The notes: generated from the sequence alone by a model not told the origin. DNA of 64,000 bases from an uncultured Clostridia bacterium (GCA_948735595.1 CAPXSA010000014.1:61605-125604); one strand, 5' to 3'. Shown: positions 1 through 8,933, counted from the stretch's first letter. Translations and numbers: made by a program.

Positions 1-134
1 AAAAGCAAATAGAAGGTGTTTTACAAGAATTTGACAAAGATAAATTAATATTACAGATTGAAGGAAAAGAAGAAGTTACAGAAATAGAGAGAAAGAATAT
101 TGCGAAAATGAAGTTAAAATATCATTGGAATTAA
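1..134 (+). CDS. rimP: RimP, ribosome maturation factor (3' end only)
   Basis: Partial reading frame entering from the left edge (frame beginning at base 3) and ending in TAA at 132-134. The visible 43 residues end in ERKNIAKMKLKYHWN and fit the C-terminal domain of RimP, which helps 30S subunit maturation. Identity rests mostly on position, since rimP precedes nusA in most Firmicutes, and on the short beta-rich tail. The nusA ribosome-binding site overlaps its stop codon, so the two are co-transcribed. Confidence 0.65.
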   Translation, partial: KQIEGVLQEFDKDKLILQIEGKEEVTEIERKNIAKMKLKYHWN

Positions 135-150
135 GGAGGAATTGGGAAAA

Positions 151-1665
151 ATGAAGAAGGCAAAAGCAAATGGACCAGCTATTGATAGCAAAGAATTAAT
201 TGAGGCACTAGAAGAACTTGAAAAAGAAAGAGGAATCAAAAAAGAGGTTATTTTAGAGTCTATTGAAACTGCTTTAGTAACAGCATATAAAAGAAACTTT
301 GAATCTAGCGAAAATGTAAAAGTAACTATGGATGGTAAGTCAGGCGAAACTCATGTATATGCCGAAAAAGAGGTAGTAGAAATAGTAGAAAATCCAAACT
401 TACAAATTAATTTAGCAGATGCACAAAAACTAAGTAAAAAATTAGCTATTGGAGATGTTGCTGAAATTGAGATTGTTCCAAAGAACTTTGGAAGAATTGC
501 AGCACAAACAGCAAAGCAAGTCATTGTACAAAAAATTAGAGAAGAGTCTAGAAACGTTCTTTTTGATGCCTTTAATGAAAGAAAAGGTGAAATTGTATCA
601 GGACTAGTACAAAAAGCGGATGGTGGAGTTGTTGTATTAGATTTAGGAAGACTAGAAGGAGTTATGACAGTAAGAGAACAAATACCAACTGAAAAATATC
701 ATGTAAATGATAAATTAAGAGCGTATGTAGTAGATGTAGAAAGAGGAGCAAAAGGTTCACCACAAGTACTGGTATCAAGAGCATGCCCAGATTTTGTTAG
801 AAAATTGTTTGAACTAGAGATTCCAGAAATCTATGAAGGAGTTATTGAACTAAAAAGTGTTTCAAGAGATCCGGGAAGTAGAAGTAAAGTAGCAGTATAT
901 TCTCCAAATGAAAATATTGACCCAGTTGGTTCTTGTGTAGGACAAAAGGGAATTCGTATTCAGAACATTATCAACGAATTAAGTGGAGAAAAAATTGATG
1001 TTATTGAATGGAATGCAGACCCAGCCATTTATATTTCTTCAGCATTACTTCCTGCACAAGTTATGGCAGTAGATATTCATGAAGAAGAAAAGTTTGCACA
1101 AGTGATTGTTCCTGATGACCAATTATCTTTAGCTATTGGAAAAGCGGGGCAAAATGCTAGATTAGCAGCAAAATTGACAACTTGGAAAATTGATATTAAG
1201 AGTGAATCTCAATTTAGAGAGATGATGCAAAAGGCCCAAGAGGAAGCAGAAGAAGTAGTTGAAGAAGCTAGGGTAGAGGAAGTAATAGAAGAAGTAGAAG
1301 AAAAGCCAGTTAAGAAAGCAACAAAGAAATCTACGAAGAAGGAAGAAATAACAGAAGAGCCAGGAGAAGAAAAGAAGGCTAAAAAGGCGACTAAGAAATC
1401 TACCAAAAAAGTAGAAGAAAGTGAAGCGACTGAAAAAGTAAAAGAAGAAAAGAAAACAACTAAAAAGGCAAAAGCAAAAAAAGAAGAAATAGCTAAAGAA
1501 GCAGAGGAAAAGCCTAAAAAGACAGCTAAGAAGACTACTAAAAAATCAGAAGAAAGTGAAGCAGTAGAAGAAAAAACTAAAAAGACGAGAGCAAAGAAAA
1601 CAGAAGAAGAGCCTGCAAAGGAAAAGAAGACAAGAAAGACAAAAAAGGCAGACGTAGATGAATAA
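151..1665 (+). CDS. nusA: NusA, transcription termination/antitermination factor with a long Lys/Glu tail
   Basis: NusA binds RNA polymerase and nascent RNA and modulates pausing, termination and antitermination. The N-terminal domain covers about residues 1-125, an S1 domain follows (GEIVSGLVQKADGG onward), then two KH domains containing GSCVGQKGIRIQ and LAIGKAGQNARL. After about residue 350 comes a repetitive tail of some 150 residues rich in Lys, Glu, Ala and Thr (KKATKKSTKK motifs), which is longer than usual for Firmicutes NusA. I chose ATG at 151 because AGGAGG at 135-140 is correctly spaced; a TTG at 142 is too close. It lies in the rimP-nusA-ylxR-ylxQ-infB operon. No in-frame CGG codon was found. 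Confidence 0.95.
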   Translation: MKKAKANGPAIDSKELIEALEELEKERGIKKEVILESIETALVTAYKRNFESSENVKVTMDGKSGETHVYAEKEVVEIVENPNLQINLADAQKLSKKLAIGDVAEIEIVPKNFGRIAAQTAKQVIVQKIREESRNVLFDAFNERKGEIVSGLVQKADGGVVVLDLGRLEGVMTVREQIPTEKYHVNDKLRAYVVDVERGAKGSPQVLVSRACPDFVRKLFELEIPEIYEGVIELKSVSRDPGSRSKVAVYSPNENIDPVGSCVGQKGIRIQNIINELSGEKIDVIEWNADPAIYISSALLPAQVMAVDIHEEEKFAQVIVPDDQLSLAIGKAGQNARLAAKLTTWKIDIKSESQFREMMQKAQEEAEEVVEEARVEEVIEEVEEKPVKKATKKSTKKEEITEEPGEEKKAKKATKKSTKKVEESEATEKVKEEKKTTKKAKAKKEEIAKEAEEKPKKTAKKTTKKSEESEAVEEKTKKTRAKKTEEEPAKEKKTRKTKKADVDE

Positions 1666-1713
1666 TGTATAAAATATGCAAATACATTTAAAATGGAGGA
1701 AGTGACAAACATT

Positions 1714-1971
1714 TTGAAAAAATTACCACAAAGAACATGTATTGGATGCAATACACAAAAGGATAAAAAAGACTTAATTCGTATTGTAAAAAATAAAGAG
1801 GGGGAAATCTCTCTTGACAAAACAGGGAAAGCACAAGGAAGAGGAGCATATCTTTGTGATAGTACAGAATGTTTAGAAAAAGCGATTAAGTCAAGAAGAT
1901 TAGAAAAAAGTTTTGAAATGAAAATAGAAGATAACATCTATGAAGAGTTAAGAGAAAGAATAAAGGAGTAA
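1714..1971 (+). CDS. rnpM: YlxR/RnpM family RNA-binding protein (DUF448)
   Basis: Small basic protein with the family signature RTCIGCN near the N-terminus and GRGAYLC in the middle. YlxR is encoded between nusA and infB throughout Firmicutes; in Bacillus it binds RNase P RNA and is called RnpM. TTG at 1714 is the likely start because GGAGG at 1695-1699 sits about 13 bases upstream. The in-frame ATG at 1693 overlaps that ribosome-binding site and is unlikely to be used. Confidence 0.88.
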   Translation: MKKLPQRTCIGCNTQKDKKDLIRIVKNKEGEISLDKTGKAQGRGAYLCDSTECLEKAIKSRRLEKSFEMKIEDNIYEELRERIKE

Positions 1972-1977
1972 TAGAAT

Positions 1978-2301
1978 TTGAGCGATAGCACAAAAATATG
2001 TGGACTAATAGGGATTGCCACCAAGGCAGGAAAAATTGTAGCTGGTACAGATGCCTGTATAGAAGATATGCAAAAAGGCAAAGTGAAGTTAGTATTGGTA
2101 GCTGAGGATGCTTCTGAAAGAACAAAGAAAACCTTTGAGGAAGAAGCAAAAAAATATCAGATTGCAATATATACGATATTATCCATAGAGGAATTAAGTA
2201 AAGCAATGGGGAAGGTAAATAAGGCAGTGATAGGAATTAAAGATATTGGTTTTTCGAAAAAAATGATAAGTATCATTAATGGGGGTGAAGTGATTGGGTA
2301 A
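1978..2301 (+). CDS. ylxQ: YlxQ, L7Ae-family ribosomal/RNA-binding protein
   Basis: About 107 residues with the L7Ae/L30e fold signature: GLIGIATKAGKIVAGTDA near the N-terminus and KLVLVAEDAS in the middle. Family members bind kink-turn RNA. TTG start at 1978 after AAGGAG. Its last codons overlap the start of infB, indicating translational coupling. Position between ylxR and infB is the standard Firmicutes arrangement. Confidence 0.88.
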   Translation: MSDSTKICGLIGIATKAGKIVAGTDACIEDMQKGKVKLVLVAEDASERTKKTFEEEAKKYQIAIYTILSIEELSKAMGKVNKAVIGIKDIGFSKKMISIINGGEVIG

Positions 2302-5300
2302 AATTAAAATACATGAAATAGCAAAATTATTAGGATTAGGAAGTAAAGAGGTTGTAGCCAAGGCACAAGAATTAGGAATTGAGGCAACTAGCCATTTGAG
2401 TAGCGTGGAAGAAGAACAAGCAAATAAAATTAAAGCAAGCTTCAAAGGAGCAGAGAAGAAGGCTACAGCAAAAACAGAAAAGAAAGAAGAGCAGTCAGAA
2501 AAGAAAAGTAGCGATAAAAAGAAAGCAGAAAAACAAACACCAGTCATTATTAGACGTGAGGTAATTCGTACTGACATTGAGGAAAAAGAAGAAAAGAAAG
2601 AAAAGCATGAAGTCAATAGAAATGATGTTGGTTTTGTAGAAAGAAGAAAAAATCAAGACTATAACATTGTTTACAGAAAACAACCTGTAAAACCAATGAC
2701 AGTAAGTGAATTATTTGGTTTAAAAACTCCTCAAAAAGAAGAGAAAAAGGAAGAAGTTGTAGAAGAAGCTACAAAACCAATAGAAACAGAAATTGCAGAA
2801 ATAAAACCAGTTATAGAAGAAATAAAGAAAGAAACTCCAAAAGAAGAACCAAAGATTGAAGAAGTAAAACCAAAACAAGAAGAAAAACCAGTAGTAGAAG
2901 AAAGCAAAAATACTACTGCTCCTTCTAATGCACAAAATTCTTATCCAGAAAATAGAGCAAATAATTACCAAAATAATCGCCAAGGAAATGGAGATAATAA
3001 TCGTCAAAATGGTAACTATGAAAATAGACAAAATGGCTACCAAAATCGCGATAACAGACAATTTGATAGAAATAATAACCGTCCTTATGGACAAAATAAT
3101 GGTTATCAAAATAATCACCAAGGAAATGGATATAATAATCGTCAAAATGGGAATTATGATAATAGGCAAAATGGCTATCAAAATCGCGATAACAGACAAG
3201 GTGGTTATCAAAACAGAGATAACAGACAAAATGGATATCAAAATCGCAATAACAGACAATTTGATAGAAATAATAACCGTCCATATGGACAAAATAACAA
3301 TTATCAAAATAACCGTCAAGGAAATGGATATCAAAATAATCGCTTCCAAAATGGAAATCGTCCACTAGATAATCGTGGTATCGATCGTAATATCAAGGAT
3401 ATTATGGCTACAGAGATTGTAGAAAAAGAAGATAAAAGAGATATTAGCACAAGAGCAATTGATAAAGAAAAAGCAAATCGTTATGAAGACAACAAAGCGA
3501 AAAAAGGAACAAAAGCCAAAAAAGGTGATCGTTTCCAAGAAAGCTTTAATGAAGGAAAGCTTAAAGACTTAAAACAAGTGAATCAACTATCTAATATGTT
3601 TGATGACCAAGAAGGTGGAATGCTTGATTACTATGACTTAACAACTGCTCGTGGAAAGAGAAATAAACGTAAGCCACAAAGAGAAGAAGAAAGAAACAAA
3701 CAAAAAATCTTTGAATTAAAAGAAATTACTATTCCAGAAATGATTACTGTTAAAGATTTAGCAATGGAAATGAAGAAAACTAGTGGAGAAGTTATTAAGA
3801 AGCTATTTAATTATGGAATCATGGCTACCATTAATAACGCAATTGACTTTGATACAGCATTTTTAGTAGCAGAAGAATTTGGAATTACTGCAATCAAGAA
3901 AGAAGAAGTAAAAGAGGAAGATATCCTATTTGACGACACAGAAGATACTGCAGAAGAACTAGAAGCAAGACCACCAGTTGTTGTAGTAATGGGACACGTT
4001 GACCATGGAAAAACCTCCTTATTAGATGCTATCCGTAGTACTAATGTTATTGAAGGAGAAGCTGGAGGAATTACCCAGCATATTGGTGCGTATAAAGTAA
4101 ATATTAAAGGTAGAGAGATTACATTTTTAGATACACCAGGACACGAAGCATTTACTGCTATGCGTGCAAGAGGTGCACAAATTACAGATATTGCAATTTT
4201 AATTATTGCAGCAGATGATGGTGTTATGCCACAAACAGTAGAAGCTATTAATCATGCAAAAGCTGCTGAAATTCCAATCATTGTAGCAGTAAACAAAATT
4301 GACTTACCAGGTGCTAATGTTGAAAAAATCAAACAAGAATTAATGGAATATGAATTAGTACCAGAAGAATGGGGCGGAGACACTATTTATGTACCAATTT
4401 CTGCTAAAAAGAAATTAAATATTGATAACCTATTAGAAATGGTATTATTAGTTGCTGACATGAAGGAATTGAAAGCAAACCCTAATAAACAAGCAAAAGG
4501 TACTGTTATTGAGGCAAGACTAGATAAAGCAAAAGGACCAATTGCGTCAATGCTTGTACAAAGAGGAACCTTAGACGAAGGTGATACTATCGTTGTAGGA
4601 AAATCAATTGGTAGAATTCGTGCTATGAAAAATGATAAAGGACAGAAAGTAAAGAAAGCAGGACCATCTACACCAGTTGAAATCATGGGATTAACAGAAG
4701 TACCAGAAGCAGGAGATACTTTCTATGAAGTAAAAGACGAGAAAATGGCAAAACACTTAATTGAAAGAAGAAAACGTCAAGAAAGAGAACAAATCATGGC
4801 AGAAAACAGCAAAGTAACATTAAGCAACCTATTTGAAAAAATGGAAAGTGAAAGCCTAAAACAATTAAATATTATTGTTAAAGCTGATGTACAAGGTACT
4901 GCACAAGCCCTAAAACAATCTTTAGAGAAGCTATCCAATGACGAAGTAAAGGTAAGAGTTATCCATGCAGTAGCAGGAGCAGTTACAGAATCTGATGTAC
5001 AACTTGCTAAAGCAGGAAAATGTATTATCATTGCATTCAATGTACGCCCAGTAAACACTGCAAAAGATATGGCAGAAAAAGAAGCTGTTGAAATCAAACA
5101 ATATTCAGTTATTTACCAAGCTTTAGAAGATGTGGAAGCAGCTATGAAGGGAATGCTAGAGCCAATTTACGAAGAAAAAGTAATAGGAAATGCAATTGTA
5201 AGACAAACCTTTAGAGTATCAGGTGTTGGAACAATTGCAGGAGCTTATGTATCTGATGGTAAGATTGAAAGAAATGCAGGAGTTCGTGTTATCCGTGAAA

Positions 5301-5464
5301 ATGTAGTTATCCATGATGGTAAGTTAGTATCTTTAAAACGTTTCAAAGATGATGCTAAAGAAGTAACAAAAGGCTTTGAATGTGGACTTCAAATTGAAGG
5401 TTACAATGACGTTAAAGAGGATGATGTATTAGAGTTTTATATTATGGAAGAGGTTAAGAGATAA
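2294..5464 (+). CDS. infB: Translation initiation factor IF-2 with a long Asn/Gln/Arg-rich insert
   Basis: IF-2 is the GTPase that positions initiator tRNA on the ribosome. Order of parts: IF2_N helix domain (residues 1-50), charged linker, Asn/Gln/Arg/Tyr/Gly repeat region (about 211-370, units like YQNRDNRQ), second IF2_N domain (about 475-535), G domain starting near 565 with GHVDHGKTS, DTPGHEAF and NKIDLP, then domains II-IV to residue 1056. Start is TTG at 2294, overlapping the ylxQ stop, with GGGGGTG upstream. Typical IF-2 is 700-900 residues, so the repeat insert explains the extra length. CGT and CGC arginine codons occur but no CGG. Confidence 0.97.
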   Translation: MGKIKIHEIAKLLGLGSKEVVAKAQELGIEATSHLSSVEEEQANKIKASFKGAEKKATAKTEKKEEQSEKKSSDKKKAEKQTPVIIRREVIRTDIEEKEEKKEKHEVNRNDVGFVERRKNQDYNIVYRKQPVKPMTVSELFGLKTPQKEEKKEEVVEEATKPIETEIAEIKPVIEEIKKETPKEEPKIEEVKPKQEEKPVVEESKNTTAPSNAQNSYPENRANNYQNNRQGNGDNNRQNGNYENRQNGYQNRDNRQFDRNNNRPYGQNNGYQNNHQGNGYNNRQNGNYDNRQNGYQNRDNRQGGYQNRDNRQNGYQNRNNRQFDRNNNRPYGQNNNYQNNRQGNGYQNNRFQNGNRPLDNRGIDRNIKDIMATEIVEKEDKRDISTRAIDKEKANRYEDNKAKKGTKAKKGDRFQESFNEGKLKDLKQVNQLSNMFDDQEGGMLDYYDLTTARGKRNKRKPQREEERNKQKIFELKEITIPEMITVKDLAMEMKKTSGEVIKKLFNYGIMATINNAIDFDTAFLVAEEFGITAIKKEEVKEEDILFDDTEDTAEELEARPPVVVVMGHVDHGKTSLLDAIRSTNVIEGEAGGITQHIGAYKVNIKGREITFLDTPGHEAFTAMRARGAQITDIAILIIAADDGVMPQTVEAINHAKAAEIPIIVAVNKIDLPGANVEKIKQELMEYELVPEEWGGDTIYVPISAKKKLNIDNLLEMVLLVADMKELKANPNKQAKGTVIEARLDKAKGPIASMLVQRGTLDEGDTIVVGKSIGRIRAMKNDKGQKVKKAGPSTPVEIMGLTEVPEAGDTFYEVKDEKMAKHLIERRKRQEREQIMAENSKVTLSNLFEKMESESLKQLNIIVKADVQGTAQALKQSLEKLSNDEVKVRVIHAVAGAVTESDVQLAKAGKCIIIAFNVRPVNTAKDMAEKEAVEIKQYSVIYQALEDVEAAMKGMLEPIYEEKVIGNAIVRQTFRVSGVGTIAGAYVSDGKIERNAGVRVIRENVVIHDGKLVSLKRFKDDAKEVTKGFECGLQIEGYNDVKEDDVLEFYIMEEVKR

Positions 5465-5533
5465 TGTCGTATAGGGGGACGTATGTTAGTGCGACATGTG
5501 TCCCCAAGTGTGACGGCTATCCCTAAACTGACA
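5464..5533 (+). repeat. Degenerate or composite copy of a GGGGAC/GTCCCC palindromic repeat
   Basis: Directly after the infB stop lies a stretch with AGGGGGACGTATGTTAGTGC, then GCGACATGTGTCCCC and AAACTGACA. It shares its core words with the cleaner palindromes at 6326 and 39002. It looks like two partial copies run together. Intergenic, not coding. Confidence 0.6.
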
Positions 5534-5569
5534 AAATAAAAATCCCTACATTTTTTTCAAAATGTAGGG
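5534..5569 (-). terminator. Rho-independent terminator of the minus-strand membrane protein gene
   Basis: CCCTACATTTT and AAAATGTAGGG form a perfect stem at 5544-5569. Read on the minus strand it is followed by a T-rich run (the A-rich 5533-5543 of the plus strand). It lies downstream of the minus-strand gene ending at 5602. Confidence 0.75.
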
Positions 5570-5601
5570 TGCCCATGAACTTTTGGACAGTGTTGGAGGT
5601 G

Positions 5602-5826
5602 CTAGCTTTCTTTCTTGGTAAAATTTGCATTTTGAGGACCCTCATGAAGCAAAGCAATGAGCAAAATTGTTAAGGGTTCAAGAAGCATGAAGGCACAAAA
5701 TGCATAAAAAATGTGGAAGTTGACTTCAAATGGGCAGTTTGCCAATAAGTATATAAGTATACCTATTGCAATGAGAATTGCCCGAATGATGAGTGAGAGA
5801 AAAGCGTAATTTTTTATGGATTTCAT
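5602..5826 (-). CDS. Small membrane protein of unknown function
   Basis: 74 residues with two or three hydrophobic segments (LIIRAILIAIGILIYLLA and FYAFCAFMLLEPLTILLIAL). A good GGAGG lies 7 bases before the ATG on the minus strand, and a terminator follows it, so it is probably real. I do not recognise the family. It carries an in-frame CGG at 5784-5782 (residue 15). A +1 shift there would end the protein after a few codons, so this CGG is apparently read as a sense codon. That makes it an exception to the recoding rule seen in the ICE. Confidence 0.7.
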   Translation of the reverse strand: MKSIKNYAFLSLIIRAILIAIGILIYLLANCPFEVNFHIFYAFCAFMLLEPLTILLIALLHEGPQNANFTKKES

Positions 5827-5968
5827 AGTAAAACCTCCAAGAATTAATATACTAATATTATAGCATGAATTTTATGGAAAGTAAAATTTAGGTAAGAGTG
5901 ATTAGAGATAAAGATTAAATTTATACAAATTCAATAAAGAGTGAGATAAAAAACAGAAAGGAAATCAA

Positions 5969-6325
5969 ATGACTAAAAACAATAGATTAGACCGTGTAAA
6001 TGAGGAATTAAAAAAGACTATTAGCAATGTCCTTACTTTTGAACTTCAAAATTCAAAAGTAACAGGCATGGTTAGTGTAACTAAAGTAAGAATTACACCT
6101 GATTTTAGATATGCTAAAGTTTATGTAAGCTTATTAAATTCAAAAAGTAACACAAAAACCATGGAAGGCTTAAAAGAGTCAGCGGGTTTTATACGTACAC
6201 AAATTGCTAAAACAATGAATTTAAGAGTAACGCCAGAACTAAGCTTTGAAATAGATGACTCTATGGAATATGGGGCTAAGATAGATAAAATATTAAATGA
6301 CTTAAATCATAAAGAAGATAAATAA
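5969..6325 (+). CDS. rbfA: RbfA, 30S ribosome-binding factor
   Basis: 118 residues with the single KH-like domain of RbfA: N-terminal RLDRVNEELKKTISNVL, then VSVTKVRITPDFRYAKVYVS and the C-terminal DDSMEYGAKIDKIL. It assists late 16S rRNA maturation. AAAGGAA precedes the ATG. It continues the nusA-infB cluster, although a minus-strand gene intervenes before it. Confidence 0.93.
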   Translation: MTKNNRLDRVNEELKKTISNVLTFELQNSKVTGMVSVTKVRITPDFRYAKVYVSLLNSKSNTKTMEGLKESAGFIRTQIAKTMNLRVTPELSFEIDDSMEYGAKIDKILNDLNHKEDK

Positions 6326-6374
6326 TGTCAGCTAGGGGACATATGTCAGTTAAACATACGTCCCTTAACTGACA
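6326..6374 (+). repeat. 49-bp palindromic repeat (TGTCAG...CTGACA)
   Basis: Ends are TGTCAG and CTGACA (inverted), with inner GGGGACATATGTCAG and ACGTCCC. It is the same class as 39002-39054, but the outer stem bases differ in both arms together, so pairing is kept. It lies between rbfA and nrnA and would form a hairpin in the mRNA. Confidence 0.75.
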
Positions 6375-6387
6375 AAAGGAGTAGAAA

Positions 6388-7335
6388 ATGACGTTAGATA
6401 ATATATTAGAAGAAATTAAAAAAGCAGAAAAAATAGTCATATTAACACATGAACATCCAGATGGTGATGCAATAGGAAGTAGTTTAGCTATGTATCATGC
6501 CTTAAAAGCATTTGGAAAAAATCCAGATGTAATTATACCAGTACATTCTAAAGTTTTTAATTGCTTACCAGGAGTGGAAGATATAAAGACAGAAAGCAAT
6601 ATAGAAAACTATGATTTAGCAATATCATTGGATTGTGCAACAATTAAAATGCTAAATGGTTTTGTTAATTATTTTGAAAATGCAAAAGTAAAAGTTTGCA
6701 TTGACCATCATAGTACAAATACTATGTTTGGAGATTATAACTATGTCAATCCGGCAGCGCCAGCTTGTGCACAAATTCTGCTAGTTATTTTAGAATACTT
6801 TGGAATAGAAATGACAAAGGAGATTGGTACTTGTATTTTAGCAGGAATTATTACAGATACAGGAGGCTTTAAATATCAAGGTGTTACAGCAGAAACTTTT
6901 GAGTTTGTAGCATGGTTATTAAATAAAGGTGTAAATGTATCTAGCATTTATCGTCAAGTGTTAGAAGTGAAAACAAAACCAAACTTTGAATTACACAGAA
7001 TAGCTAACAATAGAGTGGAATTTTTTGAAGATGGTAAAATTGCCTATACTTATATTACAGCAGAAGATGAAGCAAAAGTTGGAGCAGAAAGTGGAGATCA
7101 TGAAGGAATTGTAGACATTGGAAGATGTGTAGAAGGAGTAGAGGTTTCAATCTTTATTCGTCAAACAGAAAAAGGATGTAAAATTTCACTTCGCTCTAAT
7201 AACTATGTAAATGTAGCTGATGCATGTGCCATCTTTGGTGGTGGAGGACATTGTAGAGCAGCAGGAGCAACTATCCAAGGGACAATTGAACAAGCGAAAG
7301 AAAAAGTTTTAAGCGAAGTTATTAGATTATTATAA
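6388..7335 (+). CDS. nrnA: NrnA-type DHH phosphoesterase (oligoribonuclease / pAp phosphatase)
   Basis: 315 residues. DHH domain with HEHPDGDAIGSSLA near residue 20, the SLDCA motif, the metal-binding IDHHSTN near residue 110, and the C-terminal DHHA1 signature FGGGGHCRAAGA. NrnA degrades nanoRNAs and pAp in the cytoplasm and manganese ions are expected. AAAGGAG precedes the ATG. It sits between rbfA and truB as in many Clostridia and Bacilli. Confidence 0.9.
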   Translation: MTLDNILEEIKKAEKIVILTHEHPDGDAIGSSLAMYHALKAFGKNPDVIIPVHSKVFNCLPGVEDIKTESNIENYDLAISLDCATIKMLNGFVNYFENAKVKVCIDHHSTNTMFGDYNYVNPAAPACAQILLVILEYFGIEMTKEIGTCILAGIITDTGGFKYQGVTAETFEFVAWLLNKGVNVSSIYRQVLEVKTKPNFELHRIANNRVEFFEDGKIAYTYITAEDEAKVGAESGDHEGIVDIGRCVEGVEVSIFIRQTEKGCKISLRSNNYVNVADACAIFGGGGHCRAAGATIQGTIEQAKEKVLSEVIRLL

Positions 7336-7431
7336 CTGAGAGAAAAGGAAAGCCAATAGTAAAATATTTTAATTTGTGTTATAGTATCAGTATAATATGG
7401 TTTAAAAGTTAATAAAGGAGAGTGGCAAATC

Positions 7432-7707
7432 ATGATGTATCCATTTTGCAAATATGCAGACGAAACAGAAGTTACGTTTTCTAATATAGTAAAAAATGAA
7501 GATGGGCAGGAAGTTCTTTATGTACATTTTGAAAGACCTATGGAATATGGCTTTGACAGCATTAGATTTGAACTTCCTACATATAAAGTAGTGTATGAAG
7601 AGGGACATTATAGCGAGAATGAAAAAGAAATGTTTAAAAAGGTGGTAGAAAAAGGTGCACCATATTTTTATGAATGGTCAAGAGAAGGGGGAATTAAAAG
7701 TGCCTAG
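7432..7707 (+). CDS. Hypothetical protein paired with a DUF4160 protein
   Basis: 91 residues, acidic and soluble, no recognised domain; the central part (EVLYVHFERPMEYGFDSIRFELP) looks like a small beta-rich fold. AAGGAG lies before the ATG-ATG start. Its stop overlaps the start of the DUF4160 gene, so the two form a tightly coupled pair. Such two-gene cassettes are often toxin-antitoxin-like, but the sequence does not prove that. Confidence 0.7.
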   Translation: MMYPFCKYADETEVTFSNIVKNEDGQEVLYVHFERPMEYGFDSIRFELPTYKVVYEEGHYSENEKEMFKKVVEKGAPYFYEWSREGGIKSA

Positions 7708-7978
7708 TTTAATTGAGGTTTTAGGCTATAAAATATTCTTTTGGTCTAATGAATTTATGGAACCAGTACATGTACATATATCTAAGGGAAAGCCAACTGG
7801 TAACGCTACTAAAGTATGGCTTACTAGAGGAGGCGGATGTGTATTAGAACATAATAAAAGTAGAATTCCAGAAAAAGATTTAAAGTATATAATGGGGACA
7901 ATTACTTCAAATTATTTTATGATAATAGAACAATGGAAATTTCATAGTGCAAATAAAGAAATTAAATTCTATTGTTAA
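7700..7978 (+). CDS. DUF4160 family protein
   Basis: Recognisable DUF4160 features: an opening PSLIEVLGYKIFFWSNE, the HVHISKGK motif, and a C-terminal KYIMGTITSNYFMIIEQW. GTG at 7700 is the likely start, as GGGGG lies 8 bases upstream and the family begins at PSL. The upstream frame extension (7655) lies inside the preceding gene. Function of the family is not established; members often occur next to a small partner gene, as here. Confidence 0.75.
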   Translation: MPSLIEVLGYKIFFWSNEFMEPVHVHISKGKPTGNATKVWLTRGGGCVLEHNKSRIPEKDLKYIMGTITSNYFMIIEQWKFHSANKEIKFYC

Positions 7979-8002
7979 CTAAAAATTGAAGAGGATAAAA
8001 CA

Positions 8003-8887
8003 ATGGATGGAATTATAATAGTCAAAAAAGAAAAAGGTTGTACATCGCATGATGTAGTAGCGAAAGTAAAAAGAATAACAAAAACAAAAGTAGGGCACAC
8101 AGGTACATTAGATCCAATGGCAACTGGTGTGCTCCCATTGTTATTAGGTGAGGGAACAAAGCTTTCTAAGTATCTAATAGAGCATGATAAGATTTATGAG
8201 GCAGTAGTTAGGTTAGGACAAAAAACAGATACAGCAGATGGAGAAGGAAAAATAGTTGAAGAAAAAGAAATAGATGAAGGTATATTTGCTACAGAGAAAA
8301 TACAAACTGTGTTAAAGCAATTAGAAGGAAAACAAAAACAAAGACCACCTATTTATTCAGCTATTAAAATAAAAGGAAGAAAGCTATATGAATATGCCAG
8401 AAAGAATGAAGAAATAGAAATTCCAGAACGAGAAATAGAAATCTATAGCTTACAATTAATTAATTACAATGAAGTAGAAAAAACAATTTCTTTTAGGGCT
8501 CATTGTTCAAAAGGAACATATATTAGAAGTTTGTGTGAAACCATAGCAGAAAAATTAGAAACAGTAGGATATATGAAAGAATTAAATCGTATTAAGGTAG
8601 GAAAGTTTAACATAGAACAAGCTATAACTTTAACACAGATAGAAGAAAATCAAGACAAAAACTTTTGGCAAGAAAATGTAATAACCATAGAGCAATTTTT
8701 CAAGGACAAATCAAGTATCATATTAAATGAAAGGCAACTAACTTTATTCCTTAATGGAGTTAAGCAAACAAGAAAAGAGATAGATGAAATTTATAAAATT
8801 TATAACGAAAAAAATGAATTTATTGGTACAGGTATCATTGAAAAAAAATTATTAAAAAGGGATATAGTAATTGCAAAGATTTTATGA
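8003..8887 (+). CDS. truB: TruB, tRNA pseudouridine-55 synthase
   Basis: 294 residues. Start MDGIIIVKKEKGCTSHDVV and catalytic motif GHTGTLDPMATGVLPLLLG near residue 34, with the catalytic Asp in TLDP; KGTYIRSL lies in the middle and a PUA-like C-terminus follows. It converts U55 in the T-loop of tRNAs. Usual family length. It ends the translation cluster and is followed by a bidirectional terminator. Confidence 0.95.
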   Translation: MDGIIIVKKEKGCTSHDVVAKVKRITKTKVGHTGTLDPMATGVLPLLLGEGTKLSKYLIEHDKIYEAVVRLGQKTDTADGEGKIVEEKEIDEGIFATEKIQTVLKQLEGKQKQRPPIYSAIKIKGRKLYEYARKNEEIEIPEREIEIYSLQLINYNEVEKTISFRAHCSKGTYIRSLCETIAEKLETVGYMKELNRIKVGKFNIEQAITLTQIEENQDKNFWQENVITIEQFFKDKSSIILNERQLTLFLNGVKQTRKEIDEIYKIYNEKNEFIGTGIIEKKLLKRDIVIAKIL

Positions 8888-8907
8888 CAATGTATTATCA
8901 AACTATT

Positions 8908-8933
8908 AAAAGGCTAGTTTATACTAGCCTTTT
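8908..8933. terminator. Bidirectional Rho-independent terminator
   Basis: AAAAGGCTAG, loop TTTATA, CTAGCCTTTT: a perfect 10-bp stem with A and T flanks. It can terminate truB on the plus strand and rubrerythrin on the minus strand. Confidence 0.9.

Noticed and set aside
1209..1937. 242-residue minus-strand frame over the nusA tail
   Set aside because: Shadow of the Lys/Glu repeats (Ser/Phe-rich translation); no ribosome-binding site.
2720..3368. Long open frames on both strands inside infB
   Set aside because: They arise from the repetitive low-complexity region; no start signals and no plausible protein sequence.
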